From Streptomyces carminius (lineage in GTDB: Bacteria > Actinomycetota > Actinomycetes > Streptomycetales > Streptomycetaceae): a DNA stretch of 64,000 nucleotides. The position numbers and the translations under genes were made by a program. The notes beneath the pieces were generated by a model, which was not told the origin of the DNA, did no database searches, and saw only the letters and a program-made list of their open reading frames with translations. Below are positions 16,683 to 25,845 of this stretch, piece by piece. Where the stretch lies: NCBI RefSeq assembly GCF_002794255.1, contig NZ_PGGW01000011.1, positions 269,975 to 333,974 of the forward strand. Reading direction: 5' to 3'. Each line of letters starts with the position of its first letter. Position 1 is the stretch's first letter.

Positions 16683-17366
16683 ATGAGTTCCCCTCGGATC
16701 CTCGTCTTCACCCGGACCACCGACTACCGGCACGACTCCATCCCGGACGGCGCCGACGCCTTCCGGGCCCTCGGTGACGAGCACGGCTTCGCCGTCACCG
16801 CCACCGAGGAACCCGGTGAGCTCGCCACCGCCCTGGCGGACGGCTGCCGGGCGGTGGTGTTCCTCTCCACCAGCGGTGAGGTGCTCACCTCCGACAGCCG
16901 TGCCGCCCTGCGGGCGTACGTGGAGGGCGGCGGCGCGTTCGTCGGCGTCCACGCCGCCACCACCACCGAGTACGACTGGCCCTGGTACGGGGAACTGGTG
17001 GGGGCCCGCTTCGAGCGGCACCCCGATCTCCAGCCGGGGGTCGCGGTGGTGGAGGACCGCGATCACCCGGCCACCGCGCACCTGGACACCGTATGGCCGT
17101 TCACCGACGAGTGGTACGACTTCCGGGCCAGTCCGCGCGGCCGGGTGCGGGTGCTGCTCTCCGCCGACGAGAGCACGTACGAGGGCGGTGGGATGGGGGA
17201 GGACCACCCGCTGGCCTGGTGCCACGAGAACACCGGGGGCCGCTCCTTCTACACCGCCCTGGGCCACACCCGCGAGTCCTACTCCGATCCGGCCTTCCGC
17301 CGTCATCTGCTCGGCGGGCTGGTCTGGGCGGCGCGGCTTGCGGTGCGGCTTCCGGCGCGGCCGTGA
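16683..17366 (+). CDS. ThuA domain protein
   Basis: A 227-residue ThuA (PF06283) protein with a glutamine-amidotransferase-like fold. Features: PRILVFTRTTDYRHDSIPDG, CRAVVFLSTSGEVLTSD, ALRAYVEGGGAFVGVHAATT, then DHPATAHL, TDEWYDF, HPLAWCHENTGGRSFYTALG and HTRESYSDPAFRRHLLGGLV. In rhizobia ThuA takes part in trehalose catabolism, but most Streptomyces members are uncharacterised and often occur in sugar-modifying enzymes. It is the divergent neighbour of the VOC gene and a single transcription unit. Confidence 0.9.
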   Translation: MSSPRILVFTRTTDYRHDSIPDGADAFRALGDEHGFAVTATEEPGELATALADGCRAVVFLSTSGEVLTSDSRAALRAYVEGGGAFVGVHAATTTEYDWPWYGELVGARFERHPDLQPGVAVVEDRDHPATAHLDTVWPFTDEWYDFRASPRGRVRVLLSADESTYEGGGMGEDHPLAWCHENTGGRSFYTALGHTRESYSDPAFRRHLLGGLVWAARLAVRLPARP

Positions 17367-17513
17367 GCACGGTGGCGGGAAACGGCCGTCCGGAGACGGG
17401 GCCGCGGCCATGGGAGGGGGCCCGCCGGGAGTGCCGGAGGGAGGCGGGGGAAGGCAGGGAGAGGCGGAAGGGAAGCTCCGTCGAGTGGGTCGGCCCGATG
17501 GCAGGATGACTGT

Positions 17514-18057
<544 letters not shown>

Positions 18058-18074
<17 letters not shown>

Positions 18075-18312
18075 CCGGCACCGCGTTCCGCTCCGCACCC
18101 GGGCCGGCCGGCGGATCCGGTACGGCGCGGTCACAGGTCACCTGGACGGTGTACAGGTCGTCGGGGCCACCGCCGGCCAGGGTGTAGCGCCAGCCGTGGC
18201 CGGGGTGTGACAGAACCCCGGCCGGGGCCTCCGGCCGGTCCTCCTCCGCGGGTTCGGCCAGGGCGAGAAGCACCAGGGGCAGGGTGGTGAGCGGCGTGAC
18301 GATGCGCAGCAC
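18058..18312 (-). CDS. Small secreted protein, hypothetical
   Basis: An 84-residue protein with a short signal peptide (MLRIVTPLTTLPLVLLALAE; cleavage probably soon after residue 19). The remaining part, about 60 residues, includes GWRYTLAGGGPDDLYTVQVT and one Cys, and has no recognised domain. The GTG start follows GAAGGAG at 6-nt spacing, which is the main reason for calling it a gene. It overlaps the macrodomain gene tail by 17 nt. The function is unknown. Confidence 0.6.
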
Positions 18313-18575
18313 GGGGGACTCCTTCTCGCGGGTTCACACGGAATCGAGGGGTGTGACGTACTCAGACCCTCCCGCCCCCGCGATACAGACCGACGACTCG
18401 TGCGAGAACACGGCGTTACGTCTGCCGTGCGGCGGCGGCCCGGCGGACACGTCCGGGGTCCGCCGCGGTCGGCTTCCCGCGGAGAAACCTGTTTTCTGCC
18501 GGAAAATCCCTCCCCCGGACCGCGGCCGTGCGCTAGAACGGGACGGCACAGCCGGGTGACGGGGGGTAGGAAGAC

Positions 18576-21392
18576 ATGGACGCACAGTCAGGAACGCGGC
18601 CGGAGACACCGGTCCGGGCGCGTGACCGCGGAGCCGTCCTGCCGCGGGGCACCGGGGTGTTCCTCGAACTGATCGCACTGCTGGTGCGGCGTCCCCGCCG
18701 TACGGAGTCCCCGCTGCCGCTCCTGTGGCTCACCGGTGCGCGGGGGGAGGCGGTGCTCGACGCGGTGGAGGAAGGCCTGAACGGTGCCTCGGCCGTGCGG
18801 CGCCAGGTGCCCCACGCTCGGATCCGGGTCGGCCGGCCGGGCGACGGTGCCACCGTCGGTGATCTGCTGACGAGGATGAGCGCGGCGCTGTCGGGGCGGA
18901 GTTCCGCCGCCGGACGGCTGTGGTTCCGGCACCTGGGGCTGCTGCGGTGGCTGCTGGAGCAGCGCCTGTCGGGGTACCCGGCGGACGAGATCCCCGCCGA
19001 GCTCGTCCGCCGCCTCCACGAGCGCCGGCGCCCCTCCCGGACGGGCCAGGGGGATCCCGGCGCCGTCGGCCAGCTCGGACTGGTCCCCTACCTGCTGTGG
19101 CGCCTGGCCCACGGGGTGCTCCCGGCGGTGCTGTTCCGGGCCGCGGTCTCCGACCGGATCCCGGGCCCGGGCCGCACCTACCGGTGGTTCGCGCGTCAGC
19201 GCTACCCGGAGCCGAAGCCGCCCGGCACCTTCCTGGCCCTGGCCGAGCGGCTCACCACGGAGGCCCGGGACGACACGGACCCCGAGCAGATCGACCGGCT
19301 GCAGGTCCATGCCTTCCTGGAGGACCTCCGCCAGGCGTACGCCCGCTCGCTCCGCCACGGCCGGGGATGGCGGCGCACCGCCCATCCCGTGGTGCTGCTC
19401 CAGGGGCCCGCCCGGCGGGAGACGGAGGACACCGGCGGCACCGGGGACGGTGGAGGCGGCGGAGGCGGCGGAGACGGCGGAGACGGGGAGGATCTGGGCG
19501 AGAGGCTGCTCGGTCTGGTCAACGACGTACGTGTCGAAACGGGGGAGTGGGATCCCCTGCTGCTGGTGTACGCCGGGCCCCGGCCGCCCCGCCGGATCGC
19601 CGGACAGGCCCCGGAGGACTCCCGCACCGTCCTGCTGGAGGAACTCGCCGACGGCGGCGAGGACTGGCGGAGGTGGCGCCAGACGCTGCGCCGCAGGCGG
19701 CTGACGCAGCCGCGCACGGCCTGGTACCTGCCCGTGCGGCTGCCCGGACCGGACGCCACCGAGCGGACCGGCCGGACCAGGGGCATCGAGGCGCCCCGTC
19801 CGCCGTGGTTCACCCACCGGGCGTTCGCCGCGGCGGTGTGCCTGGCGCTCCTTCTCCCGCTCCTCGGCTGGACGGGACGGGAACTGGGCTGGCCGGGCTG
19901 CACCCACCGGCCCTTCGCCGGGCAGATCTCGGTGCGCGGCATGGACGGCGAGTGCATCGGCTACAGCGACAGCGCCGCCTTCAGGTTCAACGACGAACCG
20001 GGCCAGGAGAGGCTGCAGGGAGTCCAGCGGACGATCTTCGACCAGAACCGGGAGGTGCGCGAGCTGTGGGAGCGCAGCGACCGGCGCCGCCCCTACGTCA
20101 CCCTCGTCTACCTGGGGTCGCTGACGGGCCGTTCCACCAAGGAGAACGAGGAGGCCTACGCCGCCGAGCGGGAGGAGCTGGAGGGCCTGGCCGTCGCCCA
20201 GTACGAGGGGATGCAGCAGCCCGCCGACGCCCATGACGTCCCCCTGGTCCGGGTCGTCGTCGCCAACGCCGGGTTCCAGATGAGACACGCCGACACCCTG
20301 GTGGACATGATCGCGGAGCTGGCGCGGGAGGGCGGGGACGCGCCCGTCGTGGGCGTGGTCGGCCTGGTCGAGAGCCGCCGGAGCACGGCGGCGGCGCTGC
20401 GGGAGCTCAACCGGGCGGGGCTGCCCGCGGTCGCCCCCACGCTCTCCGCCGACGGCATGTACGACAACTCCCGGCTCTACCTCCAGCTCGCCCCGCCCAA
20501 CAGGGACCAGGCCGAGCTCGTCGCGGCGTACGCCCGGGACGAGCTCGGCGTCCGGAAGAGCCGCGTCTACCACACCTTCGGCGAACGCTCCTCCCGCGAG
20601 GAGGACCTGTACGTCTCGACCCTCCTGGACGGGCTGGGCGAAAGTCTGAACGGCATCGAGTACAGCAAGCCCTTCGAGGCCGGCGACAACCTGGCCGGGG
20701 AGTGCGGCTACGGCGGCATGCTCTTCTTCGCCGGGCGCTGGTCCGAGTTCGACGACTTCCTGCGGGCGCTGGGCAACTCCTGCGGGGACGACCAGCCGCG
20801 CCATCTGGTGGCCAACGACTCGGTCAACCGCTACATGGCCAACCCCTCGCTGCGCAGGAGCGCGCCGGGCGGCCTGTCGCTGGTCTACGTCTCGAAGGCG
20901 GCGTACGCCACCTGCGGCGCCCTGCGCTCCCGGATACGGGGCGGCAGGGACGAGGCGGGGGAGCGGTTCCTGAGGTGGATCAGCGAGGAGGGCCCGGACG
21001 CGGTGCTCGACCCGCCGCGCTGCGGGGGCGGGGACGGGGACGAACCGGTGGGCGAGCGCGTCGGCCTCGCGTACGACTCGGCCGCCCTGCTGCTGCGGGC
21101 CGTCCAGACGCTGACCGCGCGCGTTCGGGTCAACGGCCAGTCCTGGGACCCGCGCTCCATCACCCCGGCGGCGGTCCACGCCGAGGTGCTGTACCAGAAC
21201 CGGGTGCGGCCCTTCTCCGGCGCCACGGGCGTCGTCCGTTTCCCCGAGGACCGGGGCGAGCCGGTCGGCCGGCGGATCTCCCTCATGCGGGTCGGGGACA
21301 TCGCCGACACCGGCACCCGGCCCGAGGAGGTGTTCCACTGCGGTGCCGCCCGGAAGGACGACGATCCCGGCTGCGCACGGCCGCGCCGCTGA
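18576..21392 (+). CDS. Large membrane protein with extracytosolic type-I periplasmic-binding fold
   Basis: A 938-residue protein in three parts. The N-terminal 415 residues are cytosolic-looking and begin FLELIALLVRRPRRTESPLP LLWLTGARGE, which resembles the start of a P-loop domain but contains no GxxxxGK[ST]. A Gly/Asp-rich low-complexity insert lies near 287-308. A single membrane helix follows (about 416-434). The rest looks like the ligand-binding fold of branched-chain amino-acid receptors (YVTLVYLGSLTGRSTKENEE, VVGVVGLVESRRSTAAALRE, LPAVAPTLSADGMY, VYHTFGERSSREEDLYVSTL, LAYDSAALLLRAVQTL). It would face outside. Databases tend to call such proteins ABC substrate-binding, but it has a membrane anchor and no transporter nearby, so a receptor is equally possible. 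Confidence 0.75.
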   Translation: MDAQSGTRPETPVRARDRGAVLPRGTGVFLELIALLVRRPRRTESPLPLLWLTGARGEAVLDAVEEGLNGASAVRRQVPHARIRVGRPGDGATVGDLLTRMSAALSGRSSAAGRLWFRHLGLLRWLLEQRLSGYPADEIPAELVRRLHERRRPSRTGQGDPGAVGQLGLVPYLLWRLAHGVLPAVLFRAAVSDRIPGPGRTYRWFARQRYPEPKPPGTFLALAERLTTEARDDTDPEQIDRLQVHAFLEDLRQAYARSLRHGRGWRRTAHPVVLLQGPARRETEDTGGTGDGGGGGGGGDGGDGEDLGERLLGLVNDVRVETGEWDPLLLVYAGPRPPRRIAGQAPEDSRTVLLEELADGGEDWRRWRQTLRRRRLTQPRTAWYLPVRLPGPDATERTGRTRGIEAPRPPWFTHRAFAAAVCLALLLPLLGWTGRELGWPGCTHRPFAGQISVRGMDGECIGYSDSAAFRFNDEPGQERLQGVQRTIFDQNREVRELWERSDRRRPYVTLVYLGSLTGRSTKENEEAYAAEREELEGLAVAQYEGMQQPADAHDVPLVRVVVANAGFQMRHADTLVDMIAELAREGGDAPVVGVVGLVESRRSTAAALRELNRAGLPAVAPTLSADGMYDNSRLYLQLAPPNRDQAELVAAYARDELGVRKSRVYHTFGERSSREEDLYVSTLLDGLGESLNGIEYSKPFEAGDNLAGECGYGGMLFFAGRWSEFDDFLRALGNSCGDDQPRHLVANDSVNRYMANPSLRRSAPGGLSLVYVSKAAYATCGALRSRIRGGRDEAGERFLRWISEEGPDAVLDPPRCGGGDGDEPVGERVGLAYDSAALLLRAVQTLTARVRVNGQSWDPRSITPAAVHAEVLYQNRVRPFSGATGVVRFPEDRGEPVGRRISLMRVGDIADTGTRPEEVFHCGAARKDDDPGCARPRR
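19440..19492. repeat. GGN/GAC low-complexity run
   Basis: A run of GGN and GAC triplets encodes a Gly/Asp linker within the cytosolic half of the 938-residue membrane protein. It is slippage-type low complexity, similar to the tail at 11298. Confidence 0.6.
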
Positions 21393-21396
21393 CCCG

Positions 21397-21419
21397 TCCG
21401 CCCGGAGCCGTCCGGCGGA
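21397..21419 (+). terminator. Possible hairpin terminator after the large membrane protein gene
   Basis: TCCGCC (21397-21402) pairs with GGCGGA (21414-21419) across an 11-nt loop, just after the stop and before the convergent gene's stop. The stem is short. Confidence 0.35.
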
Positions 21420-21426
21420 GCGGTGC

Positions 21427-22722
21427 TCAGCCGTAGAGCAGGTACGCGCGCCGGGTCCGCTCGAAGGCGCGGACCTCCTCCCGCCAGGCGGCCACCACGG
21501 CTCCGGCGTCCTCGCCCGCGTCGATCATCTCGCGCAGCCGGGGCGAGCCGGAGAGCTTGTCGATCCAGAACGGGCGCGCGGCGTCCCAGGAGTCCTGCCG
21601 CCAGGCGAAGCCCTCGTGGCGGCGGGCCTCCACCAGCATCGCCACCGCCGTGGGGATCGGCTCGTAGCGGCGCGGATCGGTGACGTGGAGCTGCACGCCC
21701 GCGCAGAGGACACCGGTGTGCTTGCCGGAGGTGGGGGTGAACCAGGCCTCCCGGAACCGCACCCCGGGCAGTTTCCGGGCGTTCAGCCGGTCGCCGTAGC
21801 GGTGGTCCAGGTACGGCGCGCCGATGAACTCGAACGGCCGGGTGGTGCCGCGTCCCTCCGAGAGGTTGGTGCCCTCGAAGTACCCCGTCCCGGCGTAGAC
21901 GGCGGCGGTGTCGGGGGTCGGCATGTTCGGGGAGGGCGGTACCCACGGCAGGCCGTGCTCGTGCGCGGTGGAGTACGGGTCCCAGCCCCGCAGCCGTACG
22001 ACCTCCAGTTCCACCGCGCCCCCGCCCTCCCGGGGCAGCAGCTCCCCGTTGAAGTAGCCGGCCAGCTCGCCCACCGTCATCCCGTGCTGCTGGACGATCA
22101 CCCCGGCGCCCACCCCGGAGGTGAACTCCGGGGTCATCAGGGGGCCGTCGGCACGTCGCCCGATCGGGTTGGGGCGGTCCAGCACCACGAAGCGGGCACC
22201 GGTGGAGCGGGCGGCGGCCATCGCGGCGTACATCGTCCAGATGTAGGTGTAGAAGCGGACGCCGACGTCCTGGATGTCGAAGACGACCGTGTCCGCGCCG
22301 GCCTCCGTGAACAGCGCGGCCAGCTTCGCCGCGCCCGCACCGTAGGCGTCGTACACCGTCAGCCCGGTGCGCGGGTCGGTGGACTCCGGCTCGGAGGAGC
22401 CCGCCTGCGCGCTGCCCCGGAAGCCGTGCTCGGGGCCGAAGATCCCGGCGATCTCCAGTGAGCCGTGCGCGGCCATGGAGTCCACGATGTGGGTGGTGTC
22501 GCGCAGGACGCCGGTGGGGTTGCTGATCACCCCGATCCGGCGGCCGCGCAGCACGGACCACCCCCGGGCGGCCGCGGCGTCGGCGCCGGGGACGACACCG
22601 TGCCGGCGGGACCGTCCCGGCGCGGCGGCGGCCGCGGGGGCGCCGGGGGCGGCGGAGGAGAGGAGGGGCGCGGTCAGCGCGGCGGACGCACCGCCGGCGA
22701 GGAGGGAACGGCGGGAGGGCAT
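21427..22722 (-). CDS. DUF1343 protein, NamZ-type exo-beta-N-acetylmuramidase
   Basis: A 431-residue exported protein of the DUF1343 (PF07075) family, whose Bacillus member NamZ is an exo-beta-N-acetylmuramidase acting on peptidoglycan fragments. The N terminus has a twin-arginine-like signal (MPSRRSLLAGGASAALTAPL). The family blocks are complete: RRIGVISNPTGVLRD, IFGPEHGFRGSAQAG, TVVFDIQDVGVRFYTYIWTM, FVVLDRPNPIGRR and PWVPPSPNMPTPDTAAVYAG TGYFEGTNLSEGRGTTRPFE. Motif preservation supports activity. In Bacillus the gene sits with recycling functions; here none is adjacent, although sugar kinases occur 14 and 36 kb away. It is convergent with the large membrane protein gene. Confidence 0.88.
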   Translation of the reverse strand: MPSRRSLLAGGASAALTAPLLSSAAPGAPAAAAAPGRSRRHGVVPGADAAAARGWSVLRGRRIGVISNPTGVLRDTTHIVDSMAAHGSLEIAGIFGPEHGFRGSAQAGSSEPESTDPRTGLTVYDAYGAGAAKLAALFTEAGADTVVFDIQDVGVRFYTYIWTMYAAMAAARSTGARFVVLDRPNPIGRRADGPLMTPEFTSGVGAGVIVQQHGMTVGELAGYFNGELLPREGGGAVELEVVRLRGWDPYSTAHEHGLPWVPPSPNMPTPDTAAVYAGTGYFEGTNLSEGRGTTRPFEFIGAPYLDHRYGDRLNARKLPGVRFREAWFTPTSGKHTGVLCAGVQLHVTDPRRYEPIPTAVAMLVEARRHEGFAWRQDSWDAARPFWIDKLSGSPRLREMIDAGEDAGAVVAAWREEVRAFERTRRAYLLYG

Positions 22723-22838
22723 GCCGGGAAGCTAACCGCGTGTGCCGTGCGCGACAAGGGGCCACGCACGGTGACAGGGACGCGGAGCGACGACGGAGCA
22801 ACCCGGCTCCGCCGGTGGGGCGACGGCGCCGGGGCCGG

Positions 22839-23537
22839 TCACCCGGCCAGGAGGACCACCTCCAGGGTGCGCGGCCCGTGGACGCCCTCGACCCGGTCCA
22901 GCTCGATGTCGCTGGTGGCCGACGGACCGGAGATCCAGGTCAGCGGACGGGTGGGGACGAGCCGCTCCAGGGCCTGCGGTACGGACGCCACCACCTGGCC
23001 GGGCACCTCGACCACGCAGACGTGGTGGTCCGGGATCAGGGTGATACGGCGGCGTCCCTGGCCGGGACCGCCGTCCAGGACGACGGTCCCGGTCTCCGCG
23101 ACCGCCACCGCGCACCCGGTCACCACGCTGTCCACCGCGTCCAGCTCGCGCGCCGCGGCACCGGCCCGGTCGTGGACGCGGGCAGGTCCGCCGGGTCCGC
23201 CGGGTCCGCCGGGATCCGCCGCCGTCAGCCACCACGGCGGCAGACCGGACGGCACCAGCACCGTGCGGCTGCCGCGCTCCGCCAGCAGCCGGCGCAGCAG
23301 CGGGGGCAGCCCGCCGGCGTCCGTGCGGTGCACCCGGGCGCGGTAGTCGGCCAGGTTCCTCGCCAGCAGGTCCGTCAGTGCTCCGGCGTCCCCGGCAGCC
23401 CCGGAGCCCCCGGTGCCGTCCGGGACATGGGCACGGGCGTACTCCCGGGCCACGGGTACGTCCTCGGGTGCCTCGGAGCGCGGTACGTCCCGCAGGGCCC
23501 GGCGGATCCGGCCCAGCACCACCTCGCGGTCGCTCAT
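22839..23537 (-). CDS. lutC: Lactate utilization protein C (LUD domain)
   Basis: The third subunit of the LutABC L-lactate oxidation complex (232 aa). The LUD domain is recognisable from VVTGCAVAVAETGTVVLDGG, RRITLIPDHHVCVVEVPGQV and TWISGPSATSDIELDRVEGV HGPRTLEVVLL, ending as the family normally does. A linker near residues 110-118 is (GGP)3, made by 9-bp tandem repeats. It is the last gene of the rha-lut operon; its ATG overlaps the lutB stop as ATGA. LutABC oxidises L-lactate to pyruvate with Fe-S electron transfer at the membrane side of the cytosol. Confidence 0.93.
   Translation of the reverse strand: MSDREVVLGRIRRALRDVPRSEAPEDVPVAREYARAHVPDGTGGSGAAGDAGALTDLLARNLADYRARVHRTDAGGLPPLLRRLLAERGSRTVLVPSGLPPWWLTAADPGGPGGPGGPARVHDRAGAAARELDAVDSVVTGCAVAVAETGTVVLDGGPGQGRRRITLIPDHHVCVVEVPGQVVASVPQALERLVPTRPLTWISGPSATSDIELDRVEGVHGPRTLEVVLLAG
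23185..23211. repeat. Three perfect copies (plus a partial one) of a 9-bp tandem repeat
   Basis: Unit GGTCCGCCG, three perfect copies followed by a one-base variant, in frame inside lutC, coding Gly-Gly-Pro repeats. Confidence 0.9.
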
Positions 23538-25090
23538 CGCCCGTCCTCCCCTTCCCCGGCTTCCCCGGCTTCCCCGGCTTCCCCGGCGCTCCCTGCGCTC
23601 TCGGCGTCCCGGGTGCGCAGCCACCAGGCGCGGAACGACTCCTCGGGCACCCCGGGCAGCTCGCGGCTCGCCGTCCAGGCCCGGCCCGGCCCCGGCAGCC
23701 GCCGCGGATGGAGCCGGCGGGTGCGGGAGGCCAGCCGCTGACCCGCCAGCAGCGCCCGGGGACGGTCGAGGGCCCAGCGGGCGGCGCGCATCGCGGCCCG
23801 CTCGGCCGCGTGCCCCCGCGCGGGCCGCACCGTCACCCGCTTCCCGCGCACCGTCACCTCGCCGCCCTCGGCGACGCGTTCGCGCAGGTGCACCAGGATC
23901 CGGGGGATGTCGATGGCTACCGGACAGACCTCGTAGCAGGCGCCGCACAGCGAGGAGGCGTACGGCAGCGAGGCGTCCAGCTCCGTCGCGGTGCCCCGCA
24001 GCTGCGGGGTGAGGACCGCGCCGATCGGGCCCGGGTAGGCCGAGCCGTAGGCGTGCCCGCCCGCCCGCTCGTAGACCGGGCACACGTTCAGACAGGCCGA
24101 GCAGCGGATACAGCGCAGCACCTGGCGGCCGACGGTGTCGGCGAGCGCGTCGGTGCGGCCGTTGTCCAGCAGCACCAGGTGGAAGACGCGCGGGCCGTCG
24201 GCGGTCTCCGGATCCGTCCCGGTGCCCGCGGTGCCGGTCCACATCGAGGTGTAGGGGTTCATCCGCTCCGCGGTGGCGGAGCGCGGCAGCAACTGGAGGA
24301 AGATCTCCAGGTCCCGCCAGGTGGGCACCACCTTCTCGATGCCGACCACCGAGATCAGCGTCTCGGGCAGGGTCAGGCACATCCGCCCGTTGCCCTCCGA
24401 CTCCACTACCACCAGGGTGCCGGTCTCGGCGACCATGAAGTTGGCCCCCGAGACGCCGACCTTCGCCCGCAGGAACTTCTCCCGCAGGTGCAGCCGGGCG
24501 GCCTCGGCCAGCCGGGCCGGTTCGTCGGTCAGGTCCTCCGGTGCCGGAAGCCCCCACTCGCCCATCCGCTCGCGGAAGATGTCGCGGATCTCGCCCCGGT
24601 TGCGGTGGATGGCCGGGACCAGGATGTGCGAGGGCAGGTCGTCGCCGAGCTGGACGATCAGCTCGGCCAGATCCGTCTCGCAGACGCGGATCCCGGCCTC
24701 GGCCAGGGCGCCGTTGAGGCCGGTCTCCTGGGTGACCATCGACTTGACCTTGACGACCTCCCGCTCACCGGTGGCCGCCACCAGGGCGGTGACGATCCGG
24801 TTGGCCTCGGCCGCGTCGGCCGCCCAGTGGACGGTGCCCCCCGCGGCGGTGACGGCCGCCTCCAACTGCTCCAGATAGTGGTCGAGGTGTCGCAGCGTAC
24901 GGTCCTTGACCGCGGCGCCGGCCGCCCGCAGCGCCGCCCAGTCGTCCAGCTCGGCCACCGCCCGCGCGCGCCTGGCGCGGATGATGCCGGTGGCGTGCCG
25001 CAGATTGCCGCGCAGCCGCGTGTCCCGGACGGCCTCGGCGGCGGCCTCGGGGAAGGCGGGCATGCCCAGGTGGGTACGGTCGCCCGTCAT
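23534..25090 (-). CDS. lutB: Lactate utilization protein B, iron-sulfur protein
   Basis: LutB (518 aa) joins a LUD domain to a two-cluster ferredoxin part. The LUD half includes VVKVKSMVTQETGLNGALAE, DLPSHILVPAIHRNRGEIRD and ANFMVAETGTLVVVESEGNG. The Fe-S half has CIRCSACLNVCPVY (after VLR near residue 335) and CGACYEVCPVAIDIP, two complete CxxCxxCxxxCP motifs. The C terminus ends in a SAG(EAG)n run from four perfect 9-bp repeats (23552-23587), not part of the family core. ATGA overlaps couple it to lutA upstream and lutC downstream. Confidence 0.95.
   Translation of the reverse strand: MTGDRTHLGMPAFPEAAAEAVRDTRLRGNLRHATGIIRARRARAVAELDDWAALRAAGAAVKDRTLRHLDHYLEQLEAAVTAAGGTVHWAADAAEANRIVTALVAATGEREVVKVKSMVTQETGLNGALAEAGIRVCETDLAELIVQLGDDLPSHILVPAIHRNRGEIRDIFRERMGEWGLPAPEDLTDEPARLAEAARLHLREKFLRAKVGVSGANFMVAETGTLVVVESEGNGRMCLTLPETLISVVGIEKVVPTWRDLEIFLQLLPRSATAERMNPYTSMWTGTAGTGTDPETADGPRVFHLVLLDNGRTDALADTVGRQVLRCIRCSACLNVCPVYERAGGHAYGSAYPGPIGAVLTPQLRGTATELDASLPYASSLCGACYEVCPVAIDIPRILVHLRERVAEGGEVTVRGKRVTVRPARGHAAERAAMRAARWALDRPRALLAGQRLASRTRRLHPRRLPGPGRAWTASRELPGVPEESFRAWWLRTRDAESAGSAGEAGEAGEAGEGEDGR
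23552..23587. repeat. Four perfect copies of a 9-bp tandem repeat
   Basis: Unit TTCCCCGGC, four perfect copies, in frame at the very 3' end of lutB, coding Gly-Glu-Ala repeats 15-50 nt before the stop. Confidence 0.95.
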
Positions 25091-25845
25091 GTGCCGCCTC
25101 CGGCGGTGTCCTCGGTGGCGGCCAGGATCTCGGCGAGGTGGACCGTCCGGGCCGCCGAACCGCGCCGGGCCAGGGTGCCGCCGAGGTGCGTCAGACAGGA
25201 GTCGTCCACCGCGCACACCGCCGCGGCGCCGGTGCCCTCGACCGCGCGCGCCTTGTCCGCCCCCATCGCCGCCGACACCGCCGCGTTCTTCACCGCGAAG
25301 GTCCCGCCGAAACCGCAGCACTCCTCCGCGCCCGGCAGCTCCACCAGCTCCAGCCCGCGCACCCGCTCCAGCAGCCGCCGGGGCCGGTCGCCCAGCCCCA
25401 GCGTCCGCAGCCCGTGACAGGTCGGGTGGTAGGTGACGGTGTGCGGGTAGTACGCCCCCACGTCCGTCACCCCCAGCACGTCCACCAGGAACTCGCTCAG
25501 TTCGTACGTCCGCGCCGCCACCTCGGCCGCGGCCCGTTCCAGGGCGGCGTCGCCGGCGTCGTCGGCGCCGGCGGCGACGCGGACGTGGTTCTCCCGCACC
25601 ATGGCCGCGCAGGAGGCGGACGGGGTGACGATGTGCTCGTACCCGCGGAACGCCCGGGCGTGGCGGCGCACCAGCGGTTCGGCCTGGCGCCGGTACCCGG
25701 TGTTGAACTGCGGTTGCCCGCAGCAGCTCTGGGCCAGGGGGAAGTCCACCGTCACCCCCAGCCGCTCCAGCAGCGCGACGGTGGCCCGCCCGGTGCCCGG
25801 GTGGAGCGCGTCGGTCACACACGTCACGAACAGCGCTACCCGCAT
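25087..25845 (-). CDS. lutA: Lactate utilization protein A, CCG-domain iron-sulfur protein
   Basis: LutA (252 aa) carries two cysteine-rich CCG domains that hold Fe-S/hetero-sulfide redox centres, as in heterodisulfide reductase B and glycolate oxidase GlcF. First domain: FVTCVTDALHPGTG and SCCGQPQFNTGYRRQ. Second: TYHPTCHGLRTLGLGDRP and ECCGFGGTFAVKNAAVS. The ATG overlaps the 3' end of rhaB by 10 nt (the rhaB stop TAG lies inside its third and fourth codons), so its translation depends on rhaB. The stop overlaps the lutB ATG as ATGA. Confidence 0.95.
   Translation of the reverse strand: MRVALFVTCVTDALHPGTGRATVALLERLGVTVDFPLAQSCCGQPQFNTGYRRQAEPLVRRHARAFRGYEHIVTPSASCAAMVRENHVRVAAGADDAGDAALERAAAEVAARTYELSEFLVDVLGVTDVGAYYPHTVTYHPTCHGLRTLGLGDRPRRLLERVRGLELVELPGAEECCGFGGTFAVKNAAVSAAMGADKARAVEGTGAAAVCAVDDSCLTHLGGTLARRGSAARTVHLAEILAATEDTAGGGT

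Noticed and set aside
18588..21338. A 916-codon frame on the minus strand.
   Set aside because: It is the exact shadow of the 938-residue membrane protein, with no ribosome binding site and His/Arg/Gln-rich composition.
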